The notes under the pieces: generated by a model
The model's database searches: none
Seen by the model: the letters and a program-made list of their open reading frames with translations, nothing else
What the model was told of the DNA's origin: nothing
Position numbers and translations under genes: made by a program
NCBI GenBank assembly: GCA_023515795.1
Contig: JALGPX010000070.1
Span: forward strand, 1-59,201
DNA from: Amoeboaphelidium occidentale
Taxonomy: Eukaryota > Aphelidiomycota > Aphelidea
Length of the DNA stretch: 59,201 nt
Reading direction: 5' to 3'
Shown: positions 1 through 9,901 of the stretch, piece by piece
Layout: each line of letters begins with the position of its first letter
Position numbering within the stretch: the stretch's first letter is position 1

Positions 1-2503
1 TCAACTGTCTCCTGTGGCTTACGTGGCCTGGTCCAGAATAAGAAGTTGCTCCCCGTCCTTCAAGAGGTGGTTGAGAGAATCAACACAATTCTATTTCATG
101 GCTCAAGGCTCCTCAACTTCTACTTAATTAGGCAGCTCTCTGAAGGAAGAGACCTTGTGCTGCTGACTACTGGACTCAATGGGAAGTTGAGACATTTCTT
201 TACTGCATTATTGACTTCTCGCCAAATTAATTACGATCAAGATGTTCTTGCAGCTGCTGCGGGGTATCGAGCAATAACAGACGCTCATAATATTGATTTT
301 GGTTCTACTGCTGGAATTACTTCTTTGCTAAACAATGCTGTTGCGAATTATGAGGTTACATTGATGAATAGTGTAACGACAACAATCCACGGGAGAATTC
401 TCCGCTGGTTAAGACACATGCTAGAAGTTCACTGTTCAGTTTGTTTCAGAAATAAGAAACGAGGAACAGCTGGGGCCAAGTATATAATTAGTTATCTGGC
501 CTGGCAAGCAAACGAGCGGGCAGACAAACCAGAGTTTCCATTGTTGCTGGATAAGTTCCTGGCTAGAAATGATCATCTTCGTGTCGTGGTTTTGGCTGCT
601 TTACTAACTGCTTGGGTAGAGTTATATTCAATTTCTTATGCTCTCGGTTACTCTCTTTCTAAGGATTACATTAAAGAGAATTGGTATAAGTACTTTCCTC
701 TATTATTTCACATATTGAGTTATTTTAACGAACATTCTATTGCTGATGCTCAAGACAGATTTCTAGAGAGACGTCGTGGAAAAGGTTTGAGGACATTTAC
801 GTTGGCTCCTGTGACAAAGATGAGAAATGGATTCATTTTAGTTGATACAACGTCTTTGGGAGAAATTTTGGCTTTTGCTTACGCTCGTGGAAGAAACCGA
901 GTTCCAAAGTCATTTCCAGCAAAGAAGGGGATTATTCAAAGGAATCAGACAAAGTTACGAAACCCAGGAAAGTATTGGAAAGATGTCTTAAAGATTGACA
1001 AATTATCAAATTCGTCTAAAACTTTTGGCTTTTCAATTAAGACAGATGGAGTATCTGCGAGAGTTCATTTTAAGAAAACTTGTTATACTACTGATGTGGG
1101 GAAAGATGGTTTCAAGACTTTTGGAGATAAGGAATACGTGCAACTTNGTTCACTGTTCAGTTTGTTTCAGAAATAAGAAAAGAGAAACAGCTGGGGCCAA
1201 GTATATAATTAGTTATCTGGCCTGGCAAGCAAACGAGCGGGCAGACAAACCAGAGTTTCCATTGTTGCTGGATAAGTTCTTGGCTAGAAATGATCATCTT
1301 CGTGTCGTGGTTTTGGCTGCTTTACTAACTGCTCGGGTAGAGTTATATTCAATTTCTTATGCTCTCGGTTACTCTCTTTCTAAGGATTACATTAAAGAGA
1401 ATTGGTATAAGTACTTTCCTCTATTATTTCACATATTGAGTTATTTTAACGAACATTCTATTGCTGATGCTCAAGGCAGATTACTAGAGAGACGTCGTGG
1501 AAAAGGTTTGAGGACATTTACGTTGGCTCCTTTGACAAAGATGAGAAATGGATTCATTTTAGTTGATACAACGTCTTTGGGAGACATTTTGGCTTTTGCT
1601 TACGCTCGTGGAAGAAACCGAGTTCCAAAGTCATTTCCAGCAAAGAAGGGGATTATTCAAAGGAATCAGACAATGTTACGAAACCCAGGAAAGTATTGGA
1701 AAGATGTCTTGAAGATTGACAAATTATCAAATTCGTCTAAAACTTTTGGCTTTTCAATTAAGACAGATGGAGTATCTGCGAGAGTTCATTTTAAGAAAAC
1801 TTGTTATACTACTGATGTGGGGAAAGATGGTTTCAAGACTTTTGGAGATAAGGAATACGTGCAACTTAATGTTGAGAACAAGAGAGTCGTTGGGCTTGAT
1901 CCCGGCAGGAAAGACATGTTTACTACTCAAGATGGCTCCAAAAAGTCTTATCATTGCTCTGGAAAGGAATGGAGAGTTATTTCGGGAGCTAAAAGCTCAA
2001 AGAAACAAAGAGATTTGTGGGTTTCAAAAAGGGACGATATCCAGACTATAAATTCTGGTATGCCTTCAGCTAAGGTTTGCACTGTTCAAAAATTCTCACA
2101 ATATCTCGGAGTTGTATTGGAAAATTGTTCACGTTTGTTTGATTTTTATGGTTCATTGAAGTGGCGTCAACTGAGAAGAAAAACTGACATAAGAAGACAG
2201 AAGGCCTACGATGTTTTGTGTAAAAGAATCGCCGGTGAGAAATTGGATTCCGTTGTTGCTTATGGTTCAGCAAAGTTTTCTGCTTCAAGTCGTGGAAGCC
2301 CGCCCATCCCGACTACTCACCTTTACAAGAAGTTGTTAGAGAAGAAGGTTTGTGTTCGTTTGGTTTGGGAGCATAGAACTAGTGTGGTTTGTTCTGTTTG
2401 TCACAGCGATTTGCCTAAAGGACAAAAATGGAGAGTGAAAATATGCCCATTCTGCAAGATCTATTGGAACCGAGATGTCAATGAAGCGGCGAACATCAGA
2501 TAG
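1..2503 (+). CDS. Fanzor (eukaryotic TnpB-like RNA-guided nuclease), 5' end outside window, interrupted by assembly duplication
   Basis: The frame is open from base 1, so the start lies upstream. The C-terminal half carries the family signature. The first RuvC Asp is in GLDPGRKD (codon 1898-1900). A VAYGSAKF segment is followed by WEHRTS, whose Glu (2369-2371) sits where Fanzors carry the conserved Glu before the zinc finger. A CxxC...CxxC zinc ribbon follows (Cys codons 2390, 2399, 2444, 2453), then WNRDVNEAAN with the last RuvC Asp (2474-2476). Positions 427-1146 are repeated almost exactly at 1148-1867 around a single n. Both copies read in the same phase relative to the join, so collapsing the repeat leaves one uninterrupted frame. 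The protein stops directly after NIR, lacking the tail seen in the copy at 3374. Known of the family: RNA-guided DNA endonuclease carried by transposons. Activity here is inference. Confidence 0.85.
427..1867 (+). repeat. 720 bp direct duplication around a single n (427-1146 and 1148-1867)
   Basis: The two halves differ at roughly a dozen positions, about 98% identical by eye, and are joined by one n at 1147. Both stay in the Fanzor frame. The differences are too many for a simple unmerged read end but fit two alleles or two recent paralogues joined during assembly. Confidence 0.85.
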
Positions 2504-2607
2504 ACGTTTATTTCATGAATGGCAATACTGGACAGAGACCAATGCAATTTAAAACGTTCAAAGAACGAATGTTGGCCAGCAGCGCATCGAATACTGCAAT
2601 ACCAAAT
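2504..2607 (+). ncRNA. conserved 3' tail of Fanzor copy 1, candidate guide (omega) RNA scaffold
   Basis: Just after the copy 1 stop, 94 bases (2514-2607) match 3506-3599 downstream of copy 2 with only 3 differences. In copy 2 these bases are coding. In copy 1 they follow a TAG and a one-base length change, so they are no longer translated in that frame. Fanzor and TnpB guide RNAs are known to lie at the 3' end of the nuclease gene, so this is a reasonable candidate. The RNA itself is inferred. Confidence 0.35.
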
Positions 2608-3372
2608 AACTGTCATCGATTTGATGACAAGACAATTTATCAGTAAAAGTGCACATGTTTCTTTCTTTTGGATTATTAAAGTATATATTATTGTAAGAAT
2701 CGTGTCCTTCGTTTAACTGTTGCGCTAAAAAGCGAATGTTCCATTTTGTAAACCTAACGGCATTGTATGATCTTAAACTCTCGCGAAGATCAATTAAAAA
2801 CTCCTGCTAGAAAAGCTTGGGGCCTTGTATTCTGCGCCAACCACACCAAACCCGAGAACGTCAACACAAAAGATATGCGGAATGTTAAAGAGAAAGGTTT
2901 AACCAGATATCCCCATTCAAGCTGGATAATACTTGTCCATTAGTTTGATGTAGAATACAAAGAGGCGGTTTAATTCAATCCATTATATTCTACCAATGAC
3001 AAGCACAATAAGAACCATCATGTAGATCATTATCAGAGCTATAAATATGATGCTCTTCCTAAGCTGCTAAGATTTGCTTAGTTTAGTACACGGCAGTTAT
3101 GATACTTTATTGATCATTGATCACTTATCATGAAATTTTTTTTGAGCCCTGTAACCGAAATCTCGAAGATTGACTGAAATTTTTTCTTCATGTTTGTTGA
3201 GTATTCACGCTTACAATCATTCAATCACGTCCTCCCATCTATTAAGGATAATGAGATTACCAATAATAATAATAAAATCTCACTTACATCTTCAAGTTCC
3301 TGTATATGACTGCGCATATAAAGCCCAACCTCCAACAATGTTGACAAGAAAGAGAACACGCTCACAGAGATT
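2608..3372. other. intergenic stretch, no gene recognised
   Basis: After base 2607 the similarity to the second Fanzor tail ends. The stretch is AT-rich, with a short AAT run near 3261-3273 and an inverted TGATCA-containing motif near 3112-3123. I saw no credible ORF with homology, tRNA or rRNA. It ends at a single n (3373) that joins unrelated sequence to a Fanzor 3' end, so its right border may be an assembly join. Confidence 0.5.
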
Positions 3373-3373
3373 N

Positions 3374-3668
3374 TGTGGTTTGTTCTGTTTGTCACAACGA
3401 TTTGCCTAAAGGAAAGAAATGGAGAGTGAAAATATGCCCTACTTGCAAAATCTATTGGAACAGAGACGTTAATGCAGCGTCGAACATCAGACAGATATTT
3501 CTTTTCATGAATGGCAATAATGGACAAAGACCAATGCAATTTAAAACGTTCAAAGAACGAATGTTGGCCAGCAGCGCATCGAATCCTGCAATACCAAATG
3601 ACGGTCAGCAAGCTGAGGATAGGGGTGAAGAGAATACGTTCTCGGTAAGTCTTGTGTTTATGGTTTGA
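3374..3668 (+). pseudogene. 3' fragment of a second Fanzor copy
   Basis: The frame enters directly from the n at 3373 with no start codon. It holds the zinc ribbon (CSVCHND then CPTC), then WNRDVNAASN with the RuvC Asp, then a tail (IFLFMNGNNGQRPMQF) that copy 1 has lost. Nucleotide identity to copy 1 is about 89% over 118 coding bases (13 differences) but about 97% in the tail. The frame stops at 3666-3668. A GTAAGT at 3641 and an AG at 3671 could instead splice out 31 nt. The 5' part is missing from the assembly or truly deleted. Confidence 0.75.
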
Positions 3669-3717
3669 TCTTTAGGATATTCCTGCTCAAATTCCTCTTT
3701 AGTGCTATCGCTAATAC

Positions 3718-6700
3718 TCATGTTTTGGAACAAACTTGTACAGAACCAAGTTTTGGAACAAATTTGTACCGAATCAAGGAGGAGATAAGAAGAATTCTTG
3801 TGGAGGCTTTTACCACAACTATTAAAATGACTGTGATTATGGTTGTAATTATTGTGGACGCTGCAAGACGGATAATCGCTTTACGTGCTTTAAACTTTGA
3901 TTTGGTAAGCTGCACATCAAAGATCAAGCTCGATCCATGGATGATTAAATGAAAGATAGTTGCGTAGAGCTTCTTTAAGAAAACCAAAAGAATCCAAAAC
4001 GGTAAATAGACAGCGCTTCCAACTATTGATATGACCACTTGGAAAACAATTGAAAGCGTTTTGAACCACCACGTAAAAGAAAGCAAGTTTCCAATGCCAT
4101 TTTCCACAACGAATATCCCAGCTAATATTGAAGGAATCAACGTGTACGCTACTCGTTCGCTTGTAAATGAATTCTGCAAAGCAGTTGGCATTATTATAGC
4201 AGTTAATAATCCTGCTGTCATAATCCAACATACAGCTCTCCGCATATAGCCACCATCATCATTAGGTTGAAATGCTTTGCTACCGAAGAAGACGGCCTTC
4301 AGCCAAAGAATCACAGATTCAACAATGAATATCCACCCAAATCCGAATAAGCCAAACAGGATACTGTAAATGTAAGCTTCCCAGCTTTCAAAATAAGTCT
4401 TAGGCGAACATAAAATGTAATACTGCCGAAATAATGCTATATCATTCCATATACCATTGTAACATGCAACCAACAAAACTTCAAGGTTTGCAAGAATCAA
4501 TCGCCATCCGATGATTAAACCCAGCGTTGACGCTCCCAGATAACAAAAAGCAAAATTGATGTAACATGTTACTTTGTATACTGTTGTGTACTGTGTCTGA
4601 TTTGTGAGATGAGATGTAAAGAAAAGAAAAGGATTTGTTTCGATAAGTCCAAAACTGCTATCTTTTAGGGCATACTTTGTAGAAATCAAACCATAATATC
4701 CACCAAAAATAAGACAAGCTATCCAGACTGCCAAGAAATAAAGTAGCATAAATAAAAGTTGTAAAAAATTCCGAAACCCAATTATTCCTCCACAAAGTAT
4801 TCCAAAGAATCTGCCGACATATCCAGTGGGAGGATACTTCGGCTTTCCAAAGATTGATATTTCAAAAGCATCCGGGATATCAAGGTACCCAACACAGCCA
4901 TACCAAAATGCAGCGGGAACTATCGAGGCCAAGTTTACTAGCGATCGGAACCCAAAAAGCAAACCAAAAGTGCTTCCCATACATATTTGAGCCAAAGGGC
5001 TTTTCCAACATTCTGGATCAGGCCTGCGCAAATGTCCATCTCCTGCATGAAAGACATTCGGCAGTAATCCAAGCCACATGGCTTTTGGAATTATGGTAAT
5101 CTGGTTAACAAGACTCCGCATACCAAATCCAAGACCAAAAATACTGCCCCCTAAAATCCGCACAGCGTTGTTCTTATAAACTGCTGGGATGTGTTCACTC
5201 AAAACATCAACTCCTGTGTCTTGGTTGATGTTCGGAATATCGATTTTTGTTTCTCTAACAGGCTCTGCCCAGTTACCTTCTTCTTGTTTAGTAGATGTAA
5301 TTTCATTATTAGCTTCGGCATTGCGCAAAGAGGGATCTGAAATGACAGCTTCTTCATAAGAAGGCGGTTCATAGCTTATACCTGGTTGAGGCAAAAATCC
5401 GTCAGCACAGTGAGACTCTCTTGGAAAAGCCCCATACCAGAAACACATTGGTATTATTGTAATGAAATTGAAAATATTCCTCCAGCCAATGTAAAATCCA
5501 AGAAAACTAAACCATCGTGTGATTTCCTTATTTTTGTAAGGGGTCTCTGTCAATTGAGGAAATCTTCCATCATTGCAGTGAAGAGCAACAGGATCAAACC
5601 CATAATAGCTTGCTTTGATCGTAATTGCAACTAAATTCCCAATATTTCTCCAACCAACTATTAAACCTAAGATAGCACCTATCCATCTTGCTTTTGTATT
5701 AAATTTCTCCGCTTCATCAACCACAACAGTTTTTATGTATCCCTCGTCAATTAGAACATTTTTGCTTGAACCAAACCAAATGCCAAAAGCTATTGATTTC
5801 ACAGATGTGACGAAAAACGACCAACTATTCTTCATGAGTCCTAGACTGGAAGCCAATGCAGTAGACATGATTAATAGCAACAAGTCACAATAGAATCTGA
5901 ATCCCATTCCCAACCCGAAAACAGCGCCAAAGAATCTGCCAGCAGTTGTTATACAAACTGGAGAGTCCGCTCTTGTTATTGTCGATCCTTGGAACATGTA
6001 TGGTTTCACGAAAGGGCCTCTCCATGCTGCTAGAGGAATCATTGAGACGAAATTCAGAATTGTTCGCCATCCGATAATTAAACCGAATAGCAAAGCGCCT
6101 ATCGGACAAATCCATTTTGACTCCGCTGTAGAATAAACTTGTTCACTCGGTAACATCAGATAACCATCTAGATTGTGCAAATTTATAGGTGCTACGCCAA
6201 ACCATGCGCCAAGTGCGAGCATTTTAACAATGAATCCTGTCCAAAACAACACTAGAGTGATCACGTTCAGCCAATTACGCCCTCCTATTATGACTCCAAA
6301 CACAGCACCCAAAATCTTTCCAGTTATGCTTTTTGGAGTTTTACTCGATGCATCGGTTGAAAATAACGGATGTGACATTCGGATGTATCGTGGTCCATAC
6401 CATGAGGCAACCGGTATTAATGCCAAGAAATTAACAATTGACCTCCATCCTACGAATAATCCAAAAGCAATGGCTCCGATAGTGCAGAAGATTTGTTTCA
6501 TCAACGTGTCATAAATTTCGCCTCTTTCTACAGGTGGTGGAATAGGTCCTTCTTTAAAATGACAAGATAGAGGAGCAACCCCATAAAAAGATCCCAAGAC
6601 CATATACCAAAGAATCCTCGCTAAAAATTCTGGAATCATAATAAATAATTGCAGCCAATTTGACCAGCCAATTGCAATGCCAAGAGTGTATGCGCCAATG

Positions 6701-7620
6701 TAGAAGCATAACACTTGTAAGAATGAAAGTATCTTAAGATCTGCAAGCGTATTCATCTTATAAGTCGGACAATAGTACCGGGATATCAGCCATTGAGGTG
6801 GAGAAAGAGCTCCGAATATTGCGCCCAAGAGAAAACTTCCCAAGATAAGCACTATGGGAACATAAAGCAACGAATACACCAACCAGTTAATAATCCACCG
6901 CCAACCAACAGCAAAGCCAAACAAGTTTCCAAATATTAAGCCCCAATTCCCACTTGCTTTGGTTTCAGAATCAAATAACGACCAAGAGGCTTTTGGAGCA
7001 AGCACTGTTCCTTTCCATGCTGCAACAGGGATTAGAATAAGTAGTGCTGCTACGCATCGAAATCCAACAATGAATCCAAATAGTAATCCGAAAATTCTTG
7101 TGACTCCGCTCTTGTACACATTCTCGGGTATCTCTTCGAATACACTTCCCTTGATGGAAAACAGCTTTGAATCGTAACCATACCAAGAAGATATGACCAC
7201 CACTGACAAAACATCAAGGATACCTCTTAAACCAAAAACTAACCCAAAGACGCAGCCGATTGATCTCTGTAGCCATTCAGGTGGTTTAAATACCTCGAAT
7301 GGAAATTGTCTAACGCTGCTTTCTTGTGGCGCTTGAAAGTAACCATCAGCCATCAGTCTCTCTTTGATGAACACACCATACCAAAAGCCTTTGAGTATCA
7401 CTACAATCAACTGACATCCGATTATGCCTGTAGGTTTAAGGATCATCAACCATACAACCCCAATGATCAATCCTTTCCATATTGCGTCCACAAGAACAGT
7501 TTGATATATGAACTTAATGAAACTCCATATTGCATTGAATACGCTGAAGATAGCATAGAATATGGAAGAGAATATCACAGAAAAGAGGCCATAGAGAGCT
7601 GAAACAATAACTGTGAGCAT
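3718..7620 (-). CDS. giant multipass membrane protein of degenerate tandem repeats, unknown family
   Basis: A single intronless frame of 1300 codons from ATG 7620 to TGA 3718. About 14 repeats of roughly 75-100 residues each contain a hydrophobic hairpin. The first helix has the pattern GxxxG..xGxR, as in GAIAFGLFVGWRSIVNF, and the second ends with WYG or AWxG, as in IPVASWYG. Repeats are often linked by short polar loops with H..DG. One longer polar loop near residues 720-790 carries YEPPSYEEAV, a PPxY-type ligand for WW-domain ubiquitin ligases. I do not recognise the family. The architecture suggests a large pore, scaffold or tubule-forming membrane protein, but function is unknown. Large intronless genes are rare in this window. 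Confidence 0.85.
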   Translation of the reverse strand: MLTVIVSALYGLFSVIFSSIFYAIFSVFNAIWSFIKFIYQTVLVDAIWKGLIIGVVWLMILKPTGIIGCQLIVVILKGFWYGVFIKERLMADGYFQAPQESSVRQFPFEVFKPPEWLQRSIGCVFGLVFGLRGILDVLSVVVISSWYGYDSKLFSIKGSVFEEIPENVYKSGVTRIFGLLFGFIVGFRCVAALLILIPVAAWKGTVLAPKASWSLFDSETKASGNWGLIFGNLFGFAVGWRWIINWLVYSLLYVPIVLILGSFLLGAIFGALSPPQWLISRYYCPTYKMNTLADLKILSFLQVLCFYIGAYTLGIAIGWSNWLQLFIMIPEFLARILWYMVLGSFYGVAPLSCHFKEGPIPPPVERGEIYDTLMKQIFCTIGAIAFGLFVGWRSIVNFLALIPVASWYGPRYIRMSHPLFSTDASSKTPKSITGKILGAVFGVIIGGRNWLNVITLVLFWTGFIVKMLALGAWFGVAPINLHNLDGYLMLPSEQVYSTAESKWICPIGALLFGLIIGWRTILNFVSMIPLAAWRGPFVKPYMFQGSTITRADSPVCITTAGRFFGAVFGLGMGFRFYCDLLLLIMSTALASSLGLMKNSWSFFVTSVKSIAFGIWFGSSKNVLIDEGYIKTVVVDEAEKFNTKARWIGAILGLIVGWRNIGNLVAITIKASYYGFDPVALHCNDGRFPQLTETPYKNKEITRWFSFLGFYIGWRNIFNFITIIPMCFWYGAFPRESHCADGFLPQPGISYEPPSYEEAVISDPSLRNAEANNEITSTKQEEGNWAEPVRETKIDIPNINQDTGVDVLSEHIPAVYKNNAVRILGGSIFGLGFGMRSLVNQITIIPKAMWLGLLPNVFHAGDGHLRRPDPECWKSPLAQICMGSTFGLLFGFRSLVNLASIVPAAFWYGCVGYLDIPDAFEISIFGKPKYPPTGYVGRFFGILCGGIIGFRNFLQLLFMLLYFLAVWIACLIFGGYYGLISTKYALKDSSFGLIETNPFLFFTSHLTNQTQYTTVYKVTCYINFAFCYLGASTLGLIIGWRLILANLEVLLVACYNGIWNDIALFRQYYILCSPKTYFESWEAYIYSILFGLFGFGWIFIVESVILWLKAVFFGSKAFQPNDDGGYMRRAVCWIMTAGLLTAIIMPTALQNSFTSERVAYTLIPSILAGIFVVENGIGNLLSFTWWFKTLSIVFQVVISIVGSAVYLPFWILLVFLKKLYATIFHLIIHGSSLIFDVQLTKSKFKARKAIIRLAASTIITTIITVILIVVVKASTRILLISSLIRYKFVPKLGSVQVCSKT

Positions 7621-7641
7621 TGATTTTGAATCTATTCGTGA

Positions 7642-8712
7642 TCAAACTGCTGATAAGGAATTTGCGACTTCATAAGTGCTTTCGAAATCTGATCTACAGA
7701 GATCTCCTTCAGCCTTGTTAATTCCGCTGCAAAATTGACATCCCATGAAATGTTTAACGAACGGAAGTGATTTTCCATTTAAATCAATCCAATCCTTCCA
7801 ATATCCGTTTAGGACATATCCGTTTTCCAATTTGGTCTTTCTCTTGTTCAGCTTTACATTATTCCAAGTCTTTAAAACATAACAAAATCCGTTCTGATCA
7901 AACAGCGCCCAGTCGTAGTTACCAAGTTCCGCTTTCAAAACTTCTTCGTGTTTCTTTCCGTTATCGTGCCCATAAATGCTGGTTTCTTGAAACAAGTCAC
8001 GACTCCACTGAGTATTGCGAACGTAAAACACTCCCGTGTTCAGGCCCATGTGAGCGTCTCCAAGTTCGAACAATTCCCTCTCTTGACCCCAAAGAACCAA
8101 GTCAAAACCACCAGATTTGTACTCCGTAAAAGGGATTTTAAACTTCATGTCCATGATCAAAGCATCGTAATCCATCCAGACAATCCATTCGTATTTCTCT
8201 GTGCTGTTCTTTAGGAGATCTCTAACTAGAGCAACTTTGTTCCAGGCACCTTTAAGCAGAGGATCACTTTGTTCCGTAGAAAGATAAAAACCGTAACCAT
8301 GCAACCTGGCATAATCTTGTTTGTTCTTTATAGAAAGCATTGTTAGAAAGTCGCCACCAGGAGCAGAGCACGGCTTTGGAGCAACTGCTGTAACAATCAG
8401 AGCTTTTGGCGATGATGGTGCTGCCTTGTCGCAAGACGTGAAAGAGGGCAAAGAGAAGCGAGAAAGTCTTTGTACGTTCCCCAAGATTCCGGAAGGCTCA
8501 GCCTCAGCTTGTTCTTGTAAAACCAGATTTCGCTTTTGATTAGAAGCTTCCAGAGCCTTTAATGCAGCTTGTCTTGCAACTGGATCGATTTCTGGTCCCT
8601 TTGGTATTTGAGGTGGAGGAATAAAGAACCACAAAAACAAAATGATAAGGCAGGGCAGAAGGCCGATTTTCGAAGGTCGCACGTTAATCATTTGGGAGTC
8701 AATAGAGGGCAT
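7642..8712 (-). CDS. GT34 family glycosyltransferase (GMA12/MNN10 or xylosyltransferase type)
   Basis: A 356-residue type II membrane protein. It has a short cytoplasmic tail, a signal anchor at about residues 17-34 (LPCLIILFLWFF) and a lumenal catalytic domain. The domain has the WNK segment, WMDYDALIMD holding the metal-binding DxD, and a late HFMGCQFCSG segment. The family transfers galactose, mannose or xylose onto polysaccharides in the Golgi. The HFxGCxxC segment is closer to what I recall of xyloglucan xylosyltransferases than of yeast Mnn10, so substrate is uncertain. Intronless. The next gene upstream (UBE3D-like) is on the same strand and ends 58 bases away. Confidence 0.8.
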   Translation of the reverse strand: MPSIDSQMINVRPSKIGLLPCLIILFLWFFIPPPQIPKGPEIDPVARQAALKALEASNQKRNLVLQEQAEAEPSGILGNVQRLSRFSLPSFTSCDKAAPSSPKALIVTAVAPKPCSAPGGDFLTMLSIKNKQDYARLHGYGFYLSTEQSDPLLKGAWNKVALVRDLLKNSTEKYEWIVWMDYDALIMDMKFKIPFTEYKSGGFDLVLWGQERELFELGDAHMGLNTGVFYVRNTQWSRDLFQETSIYGHDNGKKHEEVLKAELGNYDWALFDQNGFCYVLKTWNNVKLNKRKTKLENGYVLNGYWKDWIDLNGKSLPFVKHFMGCQFCSGINKAEGDLCRSDFESTYEVANSLSAV

Positions 8713-8770
8713 GAAACAGGAAACCGGTTTGCATTGTTTGTCGCACTAGCAATTTCACCGACAAAGCGTT

Positions 8771-9887
8771 CTATTTCTTTAGATATGCAATGTTCCATTG
8801 GCCATTAAGCCACTGAGCGAATTGGGCTGGAATAGCGGATGTTGAGCCCGATATTATCTCTTGAAACAAGACAACATCATTTTCTGGCATGACAAGTTCC
8901 TCAACATCGCCATCTTCTTCTCCATACGCACAATTTTTCCACATAATTTTAACGTCTAAGAATATCAGAAATTAAAACATAAAGAGCCTTACAGTTTCCG
9001 AATTCTACGATCTTTTCCTCTGCATTGTAATTATCCATTGAAGATAAAGCTAGCTTTGAGTCCCAATTAAATATCCAAATAAGCAAACCATCTGCTGCTT
9101 CTTTACTGGACTTTAAATGAAACTTAAACTGAGCATGAGCTCTTGTCTTCTGATAAAGATCGAACAGGAAGCATTCAATAAACGAAACACTTTTAGTTTC
9201 CGTAATTAACTTTCGTTTCTTTGGTGCAGCAAACATATCGAACGTTTCAAAATTCCTCTGTTCTTCTTTAGCCTCAACTTGATAGTCTACGTTTATCCGG
9301 TGTTTGAATATCTTGACTTCTCTATAATTGCCTGAAACAAGACCATATTTGTTACCGCATTCACAAGAACCCTGGGACATCTCGTCTTTCAAGTCAGCAC
9401 TATGCACAAGATAGTAACTTCCACCGTCCATTATTCTGCCGCATTTTGAGCCTAAATGCGTGCCGGTTATTCTCGTGAACTCTTCGTTTGAGTGACATAA
9501 CCAACATTCCAGGAACTCATGCCAATACTCTGAGGGTAACGGATACACTTTCATTGCCGCATCTGCGCTCTCTAGCAAGACTCTTGAGCATCCTTTACAT
9601 TTGAGAGACGTGATATAATTCACGACCAGAGGAGCATCTAGGCCTTCCATATTATTTACAATTGTAGGTGTCCTGATATTGTTATCCAGTGGCGCGAGAT
9701 GTACAGTAGCACCTCTAGCGCTTTTCTGTATGAGCTTCACCTTCAGCCGCAATTCCTTCAGGTCAAGAAGCACCGCACAAGGCGATAATATCAGTTTATC
9801 GTCTTCCACTCTAATAGCAGCTTCCGCAGCTTCTACGAATACTTGCAACCTCCATAAATTTGGTAAAAATTCAACCAAGAACTTCAT
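8771..9887 (-). CDS. UBE3D/IPA1-like HECT-type E3 ligase (E2-binding)
   Basis: Two exons, 9887-8993 and 8955-8771, give 359 residues. The 37-nt intron (GTAAGG...CTTAG) restores a C-terminal segment ending in LNGQWNIAYLKK. The protein has the family's cysteine-rich core: CKGCSRVLL, then LPSEYWHEFLECWLCHSNEEF, then CGRIMDGGSYYLVH and CECG. UBE3D (yeast Ipa1) is known to bind E2 enzymes and affect mRNA 3'-end processing. ATG 9887 was chosen over an upstream frame extension because DPH5 begins at 9902 on the other strand. Only 14 bases separate the two starts. Confidence 0.82.
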
Positions 9888-9901
9888 TCTTTGAACTGAA
9901 T
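9888..9901. promoter_or_regulatory. 14-base spacer between divergent start codons (UBE3D-like / DPH5)
   Basis: ATG codons on opposite strands at 9887 and 9902 leave no room for a separate promoter. Transcription of each gene must start inside the other's coding region, or one start is wrong. Inferred from coordinates only; no motif is recognised. Confidence 0.4.

Noticed and set aside
3225-3611. 128-codon minus-strand ORF spanning the n at 3373
   Set aside because: It crosses a suspected mis-join and is antisense to the Fanzor fragment; protein has no recognisable features.
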